From positions 1,302,001-1,366,000 of the forward strand of contig JAJNNQ010000004.1 of the NCBI GenBank assembly GCA_027886175.1: a stretch of DNA of 64,000 nt, written 5' to 3'. This document shows, in pieces, positions 11,701 to 23,759 of the stretch. Each line of letters begins with the position of its first letter. Position 1 is the stretch's first letter. The notes below the pieces were generated by a model. That model ran no database searches. It worked only from the letters and a program-made list of their open reading frames with translations, and was not told the DNA's origin. The stretch comes from Phylloscopus collybita. Its lineage: Eukaryota; Chordata; Aves; Passeriformes; Phylloscopidae. Position numbers and translations under genes: made by a program.

Positions 11701-14700
11701 AAAAAAAACTCCAAAGAAAACAGCTGTTACTTTGATTTCATCAGGATAGCTATTACAAAAAGCAGTCAGTAAATTTAGGGCTAAAATTCTGCCTGAGGTG
11801 ACATTACCTGAACATGCATATTTAAAAGCTCTTCTGTTCCTACCTGGTTTGTTGCTATTGAAAAGGAGGCACTTCAAAAGCCTTGGGCTCCTAAACTAGT
11901 TTTGGATTTCATTGTAGAAGAGAACCTTTAAGACACTCACAGCCTTTACAAGCAAATGAAAACCTACAAATTGTTGTGCCAAAGTCCTGTTGGTTCACTC
12001 ACTGCAAAACTTGTCAAAATTTGCTAAAAGTGCTGTTAAGATGAGCATCATAGCATGATACTGCTAGTACACTAGGGAGAACTACAGGAACACATTTGCC
12101 AGAGTATCTCCGTATCCAGGCTGGAGAAATATATGTGCCTCTGAGAGGAAGCACGGAGTGCTTAGGAGTCTGAAGAGGCTGATAAGCTCTTTGGGAGATT
12201 TTCCATAACACTGAAATAGCTTTTAAAATTTGGCTCTTCCATTCCTGGAAAATTCCTTACATTTGCATCTAACAACTAGATCGTTACTTCCAAAACTATG
12301 CCAGTGTATTTTAGAACCCAGCTGTCCCTAGCATGTATTACCTTGCAAATCATATGCCTTTTTTTTTTGGCTGTTCAATGCTGAAAACGGGATTTTGCAT
12401 TTCCCTTTTTTTGTGACTCAGGGCGGGAAGATCTGGTTCTGCTGTGTGGTCTCTTCCAATACTCACAATAATGAAAGAGCGCTCCATTAGGGGTTACTTT
12501 AGTTCAAAGATATTACACAAATGCACCATGCTGCTTTATCACCCAGCAGAATGCAGCCATTTCTAGGCTGAAATGGAGGAAGTTCTTTAACAACAGAACA
12601 CAGAGGATATGTAAGAACAGAAGGCAGCTGAGTTAAGAAAGAGAAATACCCTAGGTGTGTACAAGAGCAGTGTGTGCCCTATGCAACAACAGCCTGGCAA
12701 CAGTGGCTACAGCTAGAACCAATAGAAGCTCAATATCAATCTATTTAAAAGCAGCCAGTACCTGGGGGTTTTGCTAAGGAAGGATGAGGAAAGGCTAAGT
12801 CCATTCAGTAAAAGCAAGTGCTCTCAATGCAAGTGAGATCTCACTGTCTTCAGGGAAGAACTTGGAAAGATCAGATGTAAAATGCAGGGAGTGGTTGCAG
12901 CAGAGTGGATACTTGCATGCTAGATCAGTGAGAAGTACAGCTTCTAGTGCAGCACCATTTTGGGACTGTCTGACAGGACCTTCTGGTATAAACTGAAGAT
13001 AATCTAACAGAGCAGCTGCAATTATAGTAAAAATACTTCAGGAAAAAGGTAGAGACATGCTTCCTTGATTTGTTTCCTGAGTAATGCTAAAGTGAGCAGG
13101 CATCTGGAAGAAGCAAAGTCAGAGCAATAGAGACATTTTACTTAACACTGTCATCTCTTTTAGTGTGGTCACTTGCACTCTTCTCTACCTGAAGTGTCAT
13201 GATATATGCCCATGTAGCTGCAGAACACTGTACATTAGAAAAAAAAAGGCAAAAAGCAGATGCCTCCAAGAGATATTTAGTCAGTGGATATCATAATCCT
13301 CTTCTACACTGAACTCACTTGAGATGAGATGATTGTCTCAGCAAGCACAGACTGGGGGTAGACTGAGGAATATGAAGTGCATGTACTTACCAGACTCCAC
13401 CTATTTGTATCAGTCAGACTTCATCTGTTCATAACTAACAACAAGATGACAGTTTTGCATCTCTCCAGAATGCAAAACTATCTGTCTTCTTTCATCAGCA
13501 GTTCACTAGGGATATGGGTTAAGTCCGTCAACTAATGATGGTGAACCTGCTCCCCTGAGTTGACCAGGGTGTGGTTTTGGAATCTGCTTTTCATTTTTTG
13601 AAACTATAAAAGATAAGGAATCCATGTAAGTTCTGCGATATGACAGATGACCATTAAAGAAAGGTGTTGTCCTGCTGAGCCACTGCAAACTTATTTTGGA
13701 GATACAGCTCTCCAAACAAAAGGGAGCTGGGGTGAGAAAGAAGCAGTAGAGGGGAAAGTTATAGCTCCCCTAAGATAAGAGGGATGTTCAATTTCATCTG
13801 CTAGTGCAATGGAGAAAAATGTTTGAAAGTAGATACTGCTACAGTAGCATTGTTATATACAAGCATGATGGGAAAGCTTAGTCTCTTTCCTCGTGTTTTT
13901 ATATGTACAAGAGGTAGAGATCCACAAGAATTTAACGAAAGCACATGGAGCAGATGCATGACTCACCCCTCTTTTGCTACAGAATTAGTTCTGTGCCTGT
14001 CATGTGTCAGCCTGTTCTATGAAACCACTTCCTTAATTTACTTTGTCTCGATGTCACGGCTTAATCACTCGGTGTTGAAACCAATCTGGGGTTACAATAA
14101 GTCATTCACCTTATGTTTGAAAGCAGGCGGTATACTCAGAGCAAATTAGAGGCAAATTTTCAGCCTAGCATCCATATGACTTCATCAAGAACAATGTGCT
14201 GTGTTGCAGAATACATTTACACTATGTAGGACAGATTTTTTTAACAGCTCAGCACTAAAAAGCTCCAGAGAAATGAAATCGACAGATTTCTCATGCATCT
14301 CAATCCCCACTGAGCACTAGGCAGCTGCATGGTTGGGAGGATATGAAAAGAGCTGCACCCTCTTTTTCTTATAATGCAGTGAACAGAGCTCAACTGGGCA
14401 TGAGGATCTAGGCCTAAAATCTAGCACTTTTAAGTTACCAGTTGTGAACCAAGTCCTGTATTTAATTTCCATTCTGTGACTCTCTTGCATGATTACCTTC
14501 CTTTCTCATGCTTTTCCAAATATTCTTCTCTGACTGCCTGACTCTGTTGTCAACATAAAGGACAGGCATGTGAATGACACAGATCATTCTTATGTTCCAG
14601 TGGCCTTCCAAAGTCAAAACAGTGGGAAAAGCCACAGCAGGAAAAAGTAAGTTTGACAGAAGGCAAAATCAGCAGTACGACACTTAAGGAGCTGCAATGA

Positions 14701-16090
14701 GGCATGATCCATCTTAAGGTCATGAAAACAAAGCTGTGCTTTAACTAAACATACTTAATGGAGGGTCTAATTTTAATGGGAGAGGTCAGGCCAAGCTTTT
14801 GCTGTGCAACAGGGATAACAGGTCCTAACAGTAAAGTCAGATTGCAACTTTACTAGTATTCAACTGATAAAATTCAATTCCTAATAACTGGGATTTTCAG
14901 GAGTAAATTGGGTGAGATCCACTCCTCTCTTACTGGCTTTGGCAAGAATTTACCCACGCATTCATGAGCAAAGCAAGGTGAACACTTGGAGAAGTTTTTT
15001 GTAAACCTAATTCTGAACCAGCATTCTGAAATGAAATGCAAAAATGTCTGCTGTTTACCACTTTGGACTGAATTTAACATCACCTGCTTGAGTTTAAGGA
15101 AAATGGATTGTAAACACTTCAAACCAGAACTTACTTTCAATATGTTCTGAGTTATCTAGTACTTCTGAGGGTGCTGTAAGACAAAAATGGTATGCTTTTA
15201 AGAATGTCGTTATCCAAATGCCTGAACAAATATGAAGGGTTTTGAAATAATACATTCTTTCCTGAACTATTTGAAGCTTCATACCAGCTTTATTTTCTCC
15301 TCTATGGAAATATACTTGCAGCCCCATTGTGCTGTCCTCTGGGGCAGCTGTGTTTTGTTTTAGCATGTTCAGGTTGTGGGAGAGCACTTTGTTCTGTGAG
15401 GTTAAACACATTTATCTTCCTTAGGACTGGCATAGTACCTGGAACAATTGTTTCTGAGGCATCTGCAAAGAAGACTAGTAGACCCAGGAAAGGGAAAGGC
15501 AAGTGTGCAGCGAATTTTCATTACAAAAGAAACATGGTCATGTCAGCCTTTGAAACATACTTACTGAGAAATGGCATGATGTTTTCTACATATTGTTACT
15601 GTCACCACACTTACTCAGTTTAAGACAGATAGTTAATCAGGCAAAGGGCTAATATGCAGTCAAAGGCAGGTTTCAAGGTGAAATCTGCCCAAAAATCTCT
15701 TATATGTTGTGTTTACAAAGGGCAGAAGTGGTGATGTAGGATGAATCCACCAAGATTTTCACTCATATAACTTTATGTACAGCTGTAAAGCACCTGCAGA
15801 ATTCCTGGCACTGTATTTTTGTTTGGGTACAATAATGATTATCTCCATATCTCTTGACAAACCCAAAGCTCCAAAACTATTTAACACCAGTGCTCTTTGT
15901 GGTCTGCAAACTGTAGTACCATTTGAAGCTTGAAATAGCTGCAGTAAGTTATTCACACTTAGTAGGAATTAAATTCCAGAGGAGTGAGAGATGAAGACAG
16001 ACTGCAAGATGCTGCAAACCTGTCTCTATTACAGCACTTGTGCCGTACCACTATTGACAACAGCAACTCTCCTCCTGGTGTTTTACAAAA
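8701..16090. other. Intergenic desert, no gene recognised
   Basis: About 7.4 kb of unique-looking AT-leaning DNA. Short ORFs occur throughout, but none shows a recognisable domain, supporting splice signals or compositional bias. No tRNA- or snRNA-like structure was noticed. Confidence 0.45.
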
Positions 16091-16679
16091 CAAATGCCCC
16101 CTACAGCTCTGCGTGAAGGAAGAGATCGAAAAAAAGCTGGAGATTTATTAGCGTCCCTGTGGGATTTTAAGTTCCCTGTGTGGCTGTTTACAGAAAAGGC
16201 AGCTGCCCAGCTGGAGCGCTCCGGTCCTGCCCCGGGCGGATGCTGCGTCGCCCCGTCACGCCTCTGCTGGCTGGCCCTGCGACACCACAGCAGCTGTCCC
16301 GGGGCATCCCTCTCCCTAGAATGGTTTTCGGTCCCTAACCGAAAGGGACAAGGAAGATGCTTAGGACTACACGAAGTCTAGCACCTAACATGCTGATTAT
16401 ATACATAATCATACATATATACACTGTTATATGTATATGAGAGTTGATGACTCTTTCACTTGCTGGAAACTAACGTGGAGGTCAGAGCTCGTCCGGATTA
16501 GCAGCAGCATGAATTACCCAAAGCTCTTTAAGGGAGATCATAAACAACTAAAAAGTAAGTCTAAAGAGACGCCGTTTGTCTTGTCTCTGTCACCGCAGAG
16601 ATGAAGATCTGTTCAAATACCAATAATTTATTGCAGTAACTAAATACAGCTTTACTGCTAGTAATAAAGGTCTACGCAG

Positions 16680-17770
16680 AGTGGCTCATAAAGGAAAGGC
16701 GGCCGCAGCTGGTCAGGTTGGGCGCAGAGTGCGGCCGCCCGGAGGCTGGGGGTGAGTTTGGGTTTGAGCGGCAGCAACACATGTGACCGAAGCACGACTT
16801 GTGTCTGAGAGGGACGTGGCAGCACCCGACCCTGCTGCAGCCGGGACTAGCGGCAGGTCTCCCGAGAGGGTGGGAGGTTGGTGGAAGCAGAGCAGTGCTT
16901 CCCTTTGCCCGGTGGGCTCCCTTTGCACCCCTCGCCTCCATCCCAGCAGCTAGGAGACGGCTGGGGACAGGAAAGAGCAGGCACGGGGCTCTGGCCCGCC
17001 CATCTTCTTCTCCCGAGCAAATGCACGTACCAACAACTTTTTTTCCTCTGGACGAGGCGTTTCGGGAGGGGAGAGGGACCAGCAGAAATTGGGGGCCCTA
17101 GCTCATTTGTGCTACGATACCGGTACTCCCTGCTCCGCTCCGTAGTCGCCTTGTCCCCCATCCCTGCCTCTGTTCTACCCCCCTCCCCCCCTGCTTTTCC
17201 TGGCCCACCCCGGGCAGCCCCCCCGTCCCCGCGGTGCGGGCGGGGCGGGGGAAGCGCTTCCCGCGGGCGATGACTCCGAGTTACTTTTCACCTACTTGGC
17301 GGCGGCGCTGGCGGCGGGGTTACTGCCGGTCAGGCTGCCCGAGTGCCGAGCGCTCCGCGCTCTCACAGCCTGCTCCTCCGGCCACACGCCCCGAGCCCAT
17401 CTGCTGCCCCACCGCCCCCCAGGCCCTCAGCCTTTGCCCCGGGAAGCCTCGCAGGTGCCAGTGTCACTTTAGCAGGAGCGCTGACTCTCCCGTGCAGCAG
17501 GAGCCGGTGCGCGTTATATTCGTCAGTTCGGCTCCCGCTCTGCTCCCACAACCACCACCTATTTAGCAGCCGAGAGGTTATGTGTTCGCAGGACTCGCAC
17601 TGTGGATACCCCGGAGCTTGCTCATCCCGAACGCTGGCAAGGGGAGCGAGTGTTTTCGCTGCTCGCCGAGGGTGGCTGAGAGCGGGGTTACTGCCGGTCA
17701 CTGCCGCAGGGCGTGTGCCGCCTGCGCCGCTCGCTTTCCACTCCTGCAGCGCGCCTCTGATCTTGTAAAC
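16680..17770. promoter_or_regulatory. Orphan CpG island, candidate promoter of an unseen transcript
   Basis: GC- and CpG-rich DNA with dense CpG between about 17210 and 17750, GC boxes near 17238-17250, and a lesser CpG patch at about 16200-16300. The surroundings are AT-rich, so this stands out as a CpG island of about 1 kb. Several overlapping ORFs on both strands are the usual by-product of high GC; none resembles a known protein. A 19-bp unit is repeated exactly at 17314-17332 and 17682-17700. Direction and transcript are unknown. It lies about 21 kb upstream of the ABCA1 TATA box and could serve a lncRNA, an alternative ABCA1 first exon or an enhancer. Confidence 0.65.
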
Positions 17771-17904
17771 CATACTTCTGCATTTCCTTTAAACGCTGCT
17801 AGCAAAATCGTAACGCAAGCCCGTCCTGCACCACAATTACTTTGCAAAGTAATTTTCGGTAGTCCCAGTGGTAACGCTGCCTGAATGAGTCTTCTGTTGG
17901 GCAC

Positions 17905-20640
17905 AAAGCTTGTAGCAATACTGTACGGATTTTAGCATGAAAGGATTACTTCTGCTGAGAATTTTGATCTTGGATCAGCCAAAAGTGTTCAGAAGAGACT
18001 TACAAAACCTCCAGACCAGCACCGAACCATTCTTTTCTGAGCTTGCAGTGTAAGATGGGGAAAACTGTAAAAAGAATACTTTTCTGAGGTCTTTTCTAGG
18101 AACGAACTGAAATGTTTGCTCGCTCTGTAAGAGCTGGATATCTCTACAGTGTTAAAACCACAGTGATGAGGCATGCACAGCAATTTTTAAAAGAGCTAAA
18201 ATAAGTACATTGTAATGTGTTTACTGAGACCAGACGTGAATCCTGCAGCTGGGTTGAATCTTGTGCTTGAGGAGATTTGAATACATGCTTCCTCTAGGTA
18301 AAACTTACCCCCTCTCAATTTGGCCTTTTGTATTAATTCCATAAATTTACACCTAATCAGGTGAGGAATTTGTTCTTTTGTATTGTAGGTAGTTACAACA
18401 GGGCTGTTCCTACCTATGTTTCAAGGACAGTGCTATAAAGATCCTATGAACTGAAGATACAGATTATCTGTGGGGATTTCTTAGCAGAAGGATAAGCTCT
18501 CAAAGCACAACACAACAGTCCTCCTATGATCTAGAAGAGACCAAATTGAAGGAAAATGAATGCCAGCATTTGTAATATAATACACATTCACGGTTTTTGT
18601 TTAACACTCCATAAAGGAACTGCAAGTACAGTTGTCATTTAAGACGTAAGAAATTAACGAATATTGTTATTCTTTCGTGAGGTACAGATTGCTACTATTT
18701 AGCTGGGGCATACACTCGCAGAAACCATGGTATTTGGACAGCAATGTAAAATGGAGCAGTAAAGAGGAAGAGTGTCTCCTCACTCTTAGAAGCAGCTTTG
18801 CGATTTGCTATAAATACTTACGATGTTTTCCCTCACTCTTGTAGGTTTTTCTTGGTTTATTTTTGGTGTGTTTTTCATTGGAATCCTACCCGTGGTCCCC
18901 TTACAGACTTTCTTCCCTTCACTTCTAAATCACTGTTTGGTTTCTCTCTCCCTTTCTCCGGGACTCTCAGTACTCCAGGTTGCTGGATGAAGATGTTTAC
19001 TAGTCATCCTTATGCTGCAAAAAGACACAAATGCAATGAGGAGAAATATTTTGATTTGCTATAGGAAATGAAGGCAGGTGGTAGGAATGTAACCATTCTA
19101 TCAGCTTTACAGTCTTTGATGTTGTTTTCCCCTCCCCCTCCCCTTGCATTGCCCACAGCTGTTGATGTAGATTTTCCACCTGCGTTTGTTTTCTTTCACT
19201 TCAGAGATATTTAAGGGAAACTGCACAATTGCTGTTTACGAAGGACTGAACTGTCTGGTGGCCCATTAAACATAAAAGTGAATCTTCTGACTTCCTCATG
19301 AGTACAAAGTTTACCAAAGCTGTAATTTTTATATCCCTAGTGGGGTATTGAGGTTGTATGATTTACAGTTATTTGAAACTTTATTGTCTCCTGAATCTTG
19401 TAGTAGCTGTGGATTTGCATGCTTACCAGTAAGAAGCAGTTTCCATGTTTTAAAAGAAGTGTTGGTATGCTTGGGAAGACAAAATTACAAGCTAAAATGG
19501 GTGTAGATAAAACAATTTTTTGAAGAGGAGCATATCAGAGCTAGTGTTTCAAAAGACGCTGCCTGTCATGGATTGTCTTATGGGTCTGTGCTTGTGAGTG
19601 TTTGTGTCTTTTCTGCTTCCTTTTCATCTGCACTAACTCTTTGTCCCTCATTGTGTCACTTCAGTGGTGACTCAGACATGTAGCTAGAAATCCCAGACTG
19701 CATCAATGGGAAATGTTGTGCTTTGGGCAAGTGCATCACCTAATGTGTCTCATAGTGTCAGCTGAAATTCAGGTAGACACACAGCACTTTTCAAATGTCA
19801 TTCCTCTCTTACTGTATTTTAAGATGATTTTACATTTCTAATTTGGACGGCTTAAAATGTAAGAGAGCTGTTCCTGAGAAGGATATCTTATACTGGATGG
19901 TAGAAAGCTCATGCCCCTGTGATATTTCTGACAAGACTGGACATGTCTCATCAGCTTGGAAACTAAGCCAGTTAAGCTGGAATTTTATTGTAAACTGCAT
20001 TGTCTTTAAAAATAGCACAGATTTCCAATTCAGTTTGCTTGCAAGTGTAAGTGGAGCCCTGTATAATGGAATATTCATTATCTGGCCTACAAAGGCAAGA
20101 ACACATGTAGAAGTCCTGTGCAGTAAACACAGCAGCTGAGACCTTTAAGTCTTCATTTTCAACTTCCCTTTGAGAATTAGGAATTTAGAATTAGGAACTA
20201 GAATGATGCATTCTTATCTGATTTTTTGGTCAGATTTTTTCCCCCATTAGCAGGAATATCCCCATTAGCCTCTCCAGGCTGAAATTAAGGCTTCAGTCAT
20301 GTAACTGGGACTTTATAGATTTCTGAAATGATTTAGTGAAATATATGAGGCTGGGTATAAAGCTAAAGGGACTTAATTTTTTATAAAAGTTCACAGTTTG
20401 CAAATACAGTGCTTCAGGTATGTGAAAAATTCTTATATGTTGCAATAACTGTCTTCATATTTGGTGCTTACACAGTACACAACTACTAACTAGAAGTCTG
20501 ATGCATTACTATAGTAGAAACAAGAGAATGTGTTGTGGCAACTATCACGTGTAATAAATGAAATGATAATAAATGCTTTTGCATGAAGATGTAGGTAAAA
20601 TAATAAAGCAAAATATTATGAAGAATGTGAAGTCAAAAAG
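17905..20640. other. Intergenic sequence, nothing recognised
   Basis: AT-leaning DNA to the right of the orphan CpG island. No exon or repeat family is recognised. Confidence 0.4.
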
Positions 20641-20642
20641 AA

Positions 20643-20696
20643 AAGTTGTAACATAACTTGTACAACTTATATGTATAACATAACTTGTTATGTTAT
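20643..20696. repeat. Two adjacent short hairpins in AT-rich DNA
   Basis: The first stem is AAGTTGTA (20643-20650) with TACAACTT (20661-20668), loop 10 nt. The second is ATAACATAA (20675-20683) with TTATGTTAT (20688-20696), loop CTTG. The motif ACATAACTTG occurs in both. The stems are perfect but short. Confidence 0.7.
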
Positions 20697-20699
20697 GCA

Positions 20700-22655
20700 T
20701 AACATACCAAATAATTTTTGTAACATAAGCTTTCCTCTCTCAGAAAAATGGAGTTCTCTGTTTCTTTGTTTTCAAATGGATGTTCAATGTGATTAAACTA
20801 AGTTGTGAACTTTTCTCTATACAAGCAAGAAATCTGGGTACTTTTCTCAAGTGAGCTCTCTTTAAATTCGCTTTAAATGGTCCTGCAGTGTGCACACAGA
20901 TGCTACAGATTGAGAACCTACAAGCACATGTGCACTTGCATTTGACTGAGAAAGCAGAGCATTCAAAGAATGTCTTTTGGTCATACCCAGCTACTGTTTG
21001 GGATTTGTCAGCATAATCATTGGCCCTGTAAAGGTCTGAAATAACAGTGAACTGCAGAAGCTTGGCTATGCATGTGTCTTACCTTTTAAATAATTCTTCT
21101 ATTAATACTGTGCAGCTTTTCTTTTTTCATGCCAAAATGGTAACATACACTGATGAGCACAAAGAACAAGCTAATTTCTCTGGCACTAAGCGTTCTTTAC
21201 GGCTTACAGATCTACACTGTCTAAACAGCCTTGTGCTCTGAACAAAAGCCCTCCTATTGGAGAAGTAACTCTTTTTGACTTCAAGAACTGTGCTGGACTC
21301 AATAATCTCTTCCTGTTCTGTAGCTGAGGAATTGAGAGGTTTAATACTGAAAGAAAACAAAACAAACCTCTGCAGCATAGCAATTTAAAAACACATAGCT
21401 ACTTCAGCAGCAAAACGAATGTGGAGACTAGCTCTGTGCCTAAGGAAGCAAGCACATTTATTTTTATTACAGTAAGAGCAGGATTATTGCTTTACATCAT
21501 ATGTTCTTTATTTAACTTTCCCTTCAGAGCCTGTAGCATGCTCTTGGCACTAGGTAAATAACAATTCTTTCTGTGTAAGAAACGCTGTTCTCTTATTTTT
21601 TTATGGTTACCTGTTAGCAGTAACTGAAAGCCTTGCCTGGGTCTGAGACCTAGCTTTACAACCCCAGCAGGCTTAGAATGCTAGGTAGTAAACAGAAGAT
21701 AAATGCATCTATCTAGGAGCTGGAAATGTGTGGATAATTTTCTTTCTTCTGATTGCCATTCAAAATATAACTTGGGCATTTTAGTGTTGAACTGAATAAA
21801 ATTCTGAATCATATGGCTGAACCTCTGCTCTTTTAATTTATCCCAGAGCCTGCAATGCAATACAGACCTTATCAAAGAGTCTCAAGCCTTCTCTTTGTTC
21901 CCCTGATTTTAGTCATCCTGACACCAATGTGAAATCATCACAGCTCATCACACTTTACCAGGAATTGCATTATTTTAGCTATTTCTAAAGGAAATATGGG
22001 TGACATGAAGGTAGTGGCCATGCCACAGAAACACCATGTAGGTTTAATGTATATTCTTCCTTTTTTCTATTCAGTTGTCATGGCAGGGGGATACACATTA
22101 TTCCTGCTTTAACATTACATCACATCATTTTATGACATATGAATCTTAAATGTGGTGCTTGATATAGTTCAGATGCAGGACGTGGATCTTGGGTAGATTT
22201 GTCCTATGTTCTGACGTCAGTGGCATTAAAAGAAAGGTGAAGTATATACGGTTTTATAGTCCTGATATTAGTAACAAATATATGAATGCAAATGGACACA
22301 AGAAGCCTGTGTTTGCCTGCTGAACTGCATACTGTGATCCTATGTAATAAGCAATTTAGAGGTTCTCTACTCATAAGTGATTTTTGACATTCTTCACTTG
22401 CTACCAAAGCAGTTCTCTGAATTGGCCTCTAACATGCAAAGAAGAGTTACGGTAAAGTGCACAAGCAACCTTTGCAGCTGTGTCCCTCTTGGAGTCACCT
22501 GGAACTTTGTGGAATGTGTGGCAAAATCCTCTTCCTGAAAAGAGATGGAAGGGTTTTGTGGAGATGTTTTGGTACCAGGATATCTTGCCTTTGCCTGAAG
22601 GAAGAAACTGGTAAAATTTCCTTGTGAAGAAGCTGAGGGCAGACACTGATCTTGT
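20700..22655. other. Intergenic sequence, nothing recognised
   Basis: No exon, RNA gene or clear repeat family was recognised. Confidence 0.4.
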
Positions 22656-22659
22656 GTCT

Positions 22660-22948
22660 CTGGTGCCCAGGGAATGAGTGATAGAACCTCAGGGAATGGC
22701 CTGAAGTTGTGTCAGGGGAGGTTTAGGTTGGATATCAGGAAAAGGTTCTTCACCCAGAGGGTGGCTGGTCATTGGAACAGGCTCCCCAGGGAAGTGGTCA
22801 CAGCACCAAGCCTGACAGAGTTCAAGAAGTATTAGGACAGTGCTCTTGGGCTCGTGGTGTGACTCTTGGGGATCGTCCTGTGCAGGGCCATGAGTTGTAA
22901 TGATCCTTGAGGATGTCTTCCAACTCTACTTATTCTGCTATTCTGTGA
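22660..22948 (+). mobile_element. CR1 LINE 3'-end fragment
   Basis: Shares GGATATCAGGAAAAGGTTCT, GGCTCCCCAGGGAAGTGGTC and CAAGCCTGACAGAG with the fragment at 6830-7085, and ends in TCCAACTCT...ATTCTGTGA, the usual CR1 3' end. It is closer to consensus-like CR1 than the 6.8-kb copy because the 'GAGGGTGGCTGG' segment is intact. Confidence 0.92.
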
Positions 22949-23635
22949 AGCTTTTTTCTGTGATTCCCACATATAGAGAAGGATATTGACTTCTGGCTGG
23001 GGATATGAGACATATTGATTGCCAAGGTTATCTGTCAGATGATTCTTCACTGACACAGGGCTATGATTTTGTTTCAATAGTAGCCCTTTGAGGGGCTTAC
23101 ACTTTGTAAGAGAAGTTCTGCTCAGTTCTAAGTCATAGGGCCATCTTGAATTAAGTGATGCTCAAACCTTTGGTGACAGTAACATTTTGCATTTAAGAGC
23201 ATAACATTTGTTCTGTACATACACCAAACAGAAAAAAAAAATTTGCTTTGCTTTGCATGTCTTTACCCATTCTAGAAAGCATTCAACAGGCTTCTGCTCA
23301 GTCACTGTGAGAACAACAACAAAGATGACTGTTAAAAATAATCAAAAACTCTGACCCAAAACAGCATTTTTAGCTTTGTCTGCTACAGTGGAGCCTTTGT
23401 TGTCCTCTGAGTTCTGTAGTGCATCAGTACCTGAAATCTCTGTGAGAAGGGAAGAAAGACCTACAGTTCCAAGCTCCACCTGCATTGCCTCTGCTTTTAG
23501 AATCAGTGGCCTTGCCCAAGGCTTAAAAGTGCATGTGCAGAAGGGACAAACATCCTTTCATTTCTTCCTGTAAGTTATTTGGGACTTTCTCTTCACATTT
23601 TTTTTTAAATTTCCCCTTTTTAGCCTGGATAAAGT

Positions 23636-23752
23636 GTTGGGTTTTTTTGTTGTTTTTTTGTTGTTGTTGGATTTTGGGTTTTTTGTTTGGGTGAGGTTTT
23701 TTGTGATGTGTTTGGTGGGTTTTTGTTTGTTTATTTGTTGTTTTGTTTTTGT
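23636..23752 (+). repeat. Low-complexity G/T-only tract
   Basis: Roughly 115 bp that are almost entirely G and T on the + strand, with TTTTTTGTTG-like and GGGTTTTTT units, so the - strand is nearly pure A/C. This is degenerate simple sequence, not an exact tandem repeat. Confidence 0.8.
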
Positions 23753-23759
23753 CAGGAGT

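Noticed and set aside
17234..17773. Overlapping 100-141 residue ORFs in the 17-kb CpG island
   Set aside because: Same GC effect, on both strands at once, with no recognisable protein and no splice support.
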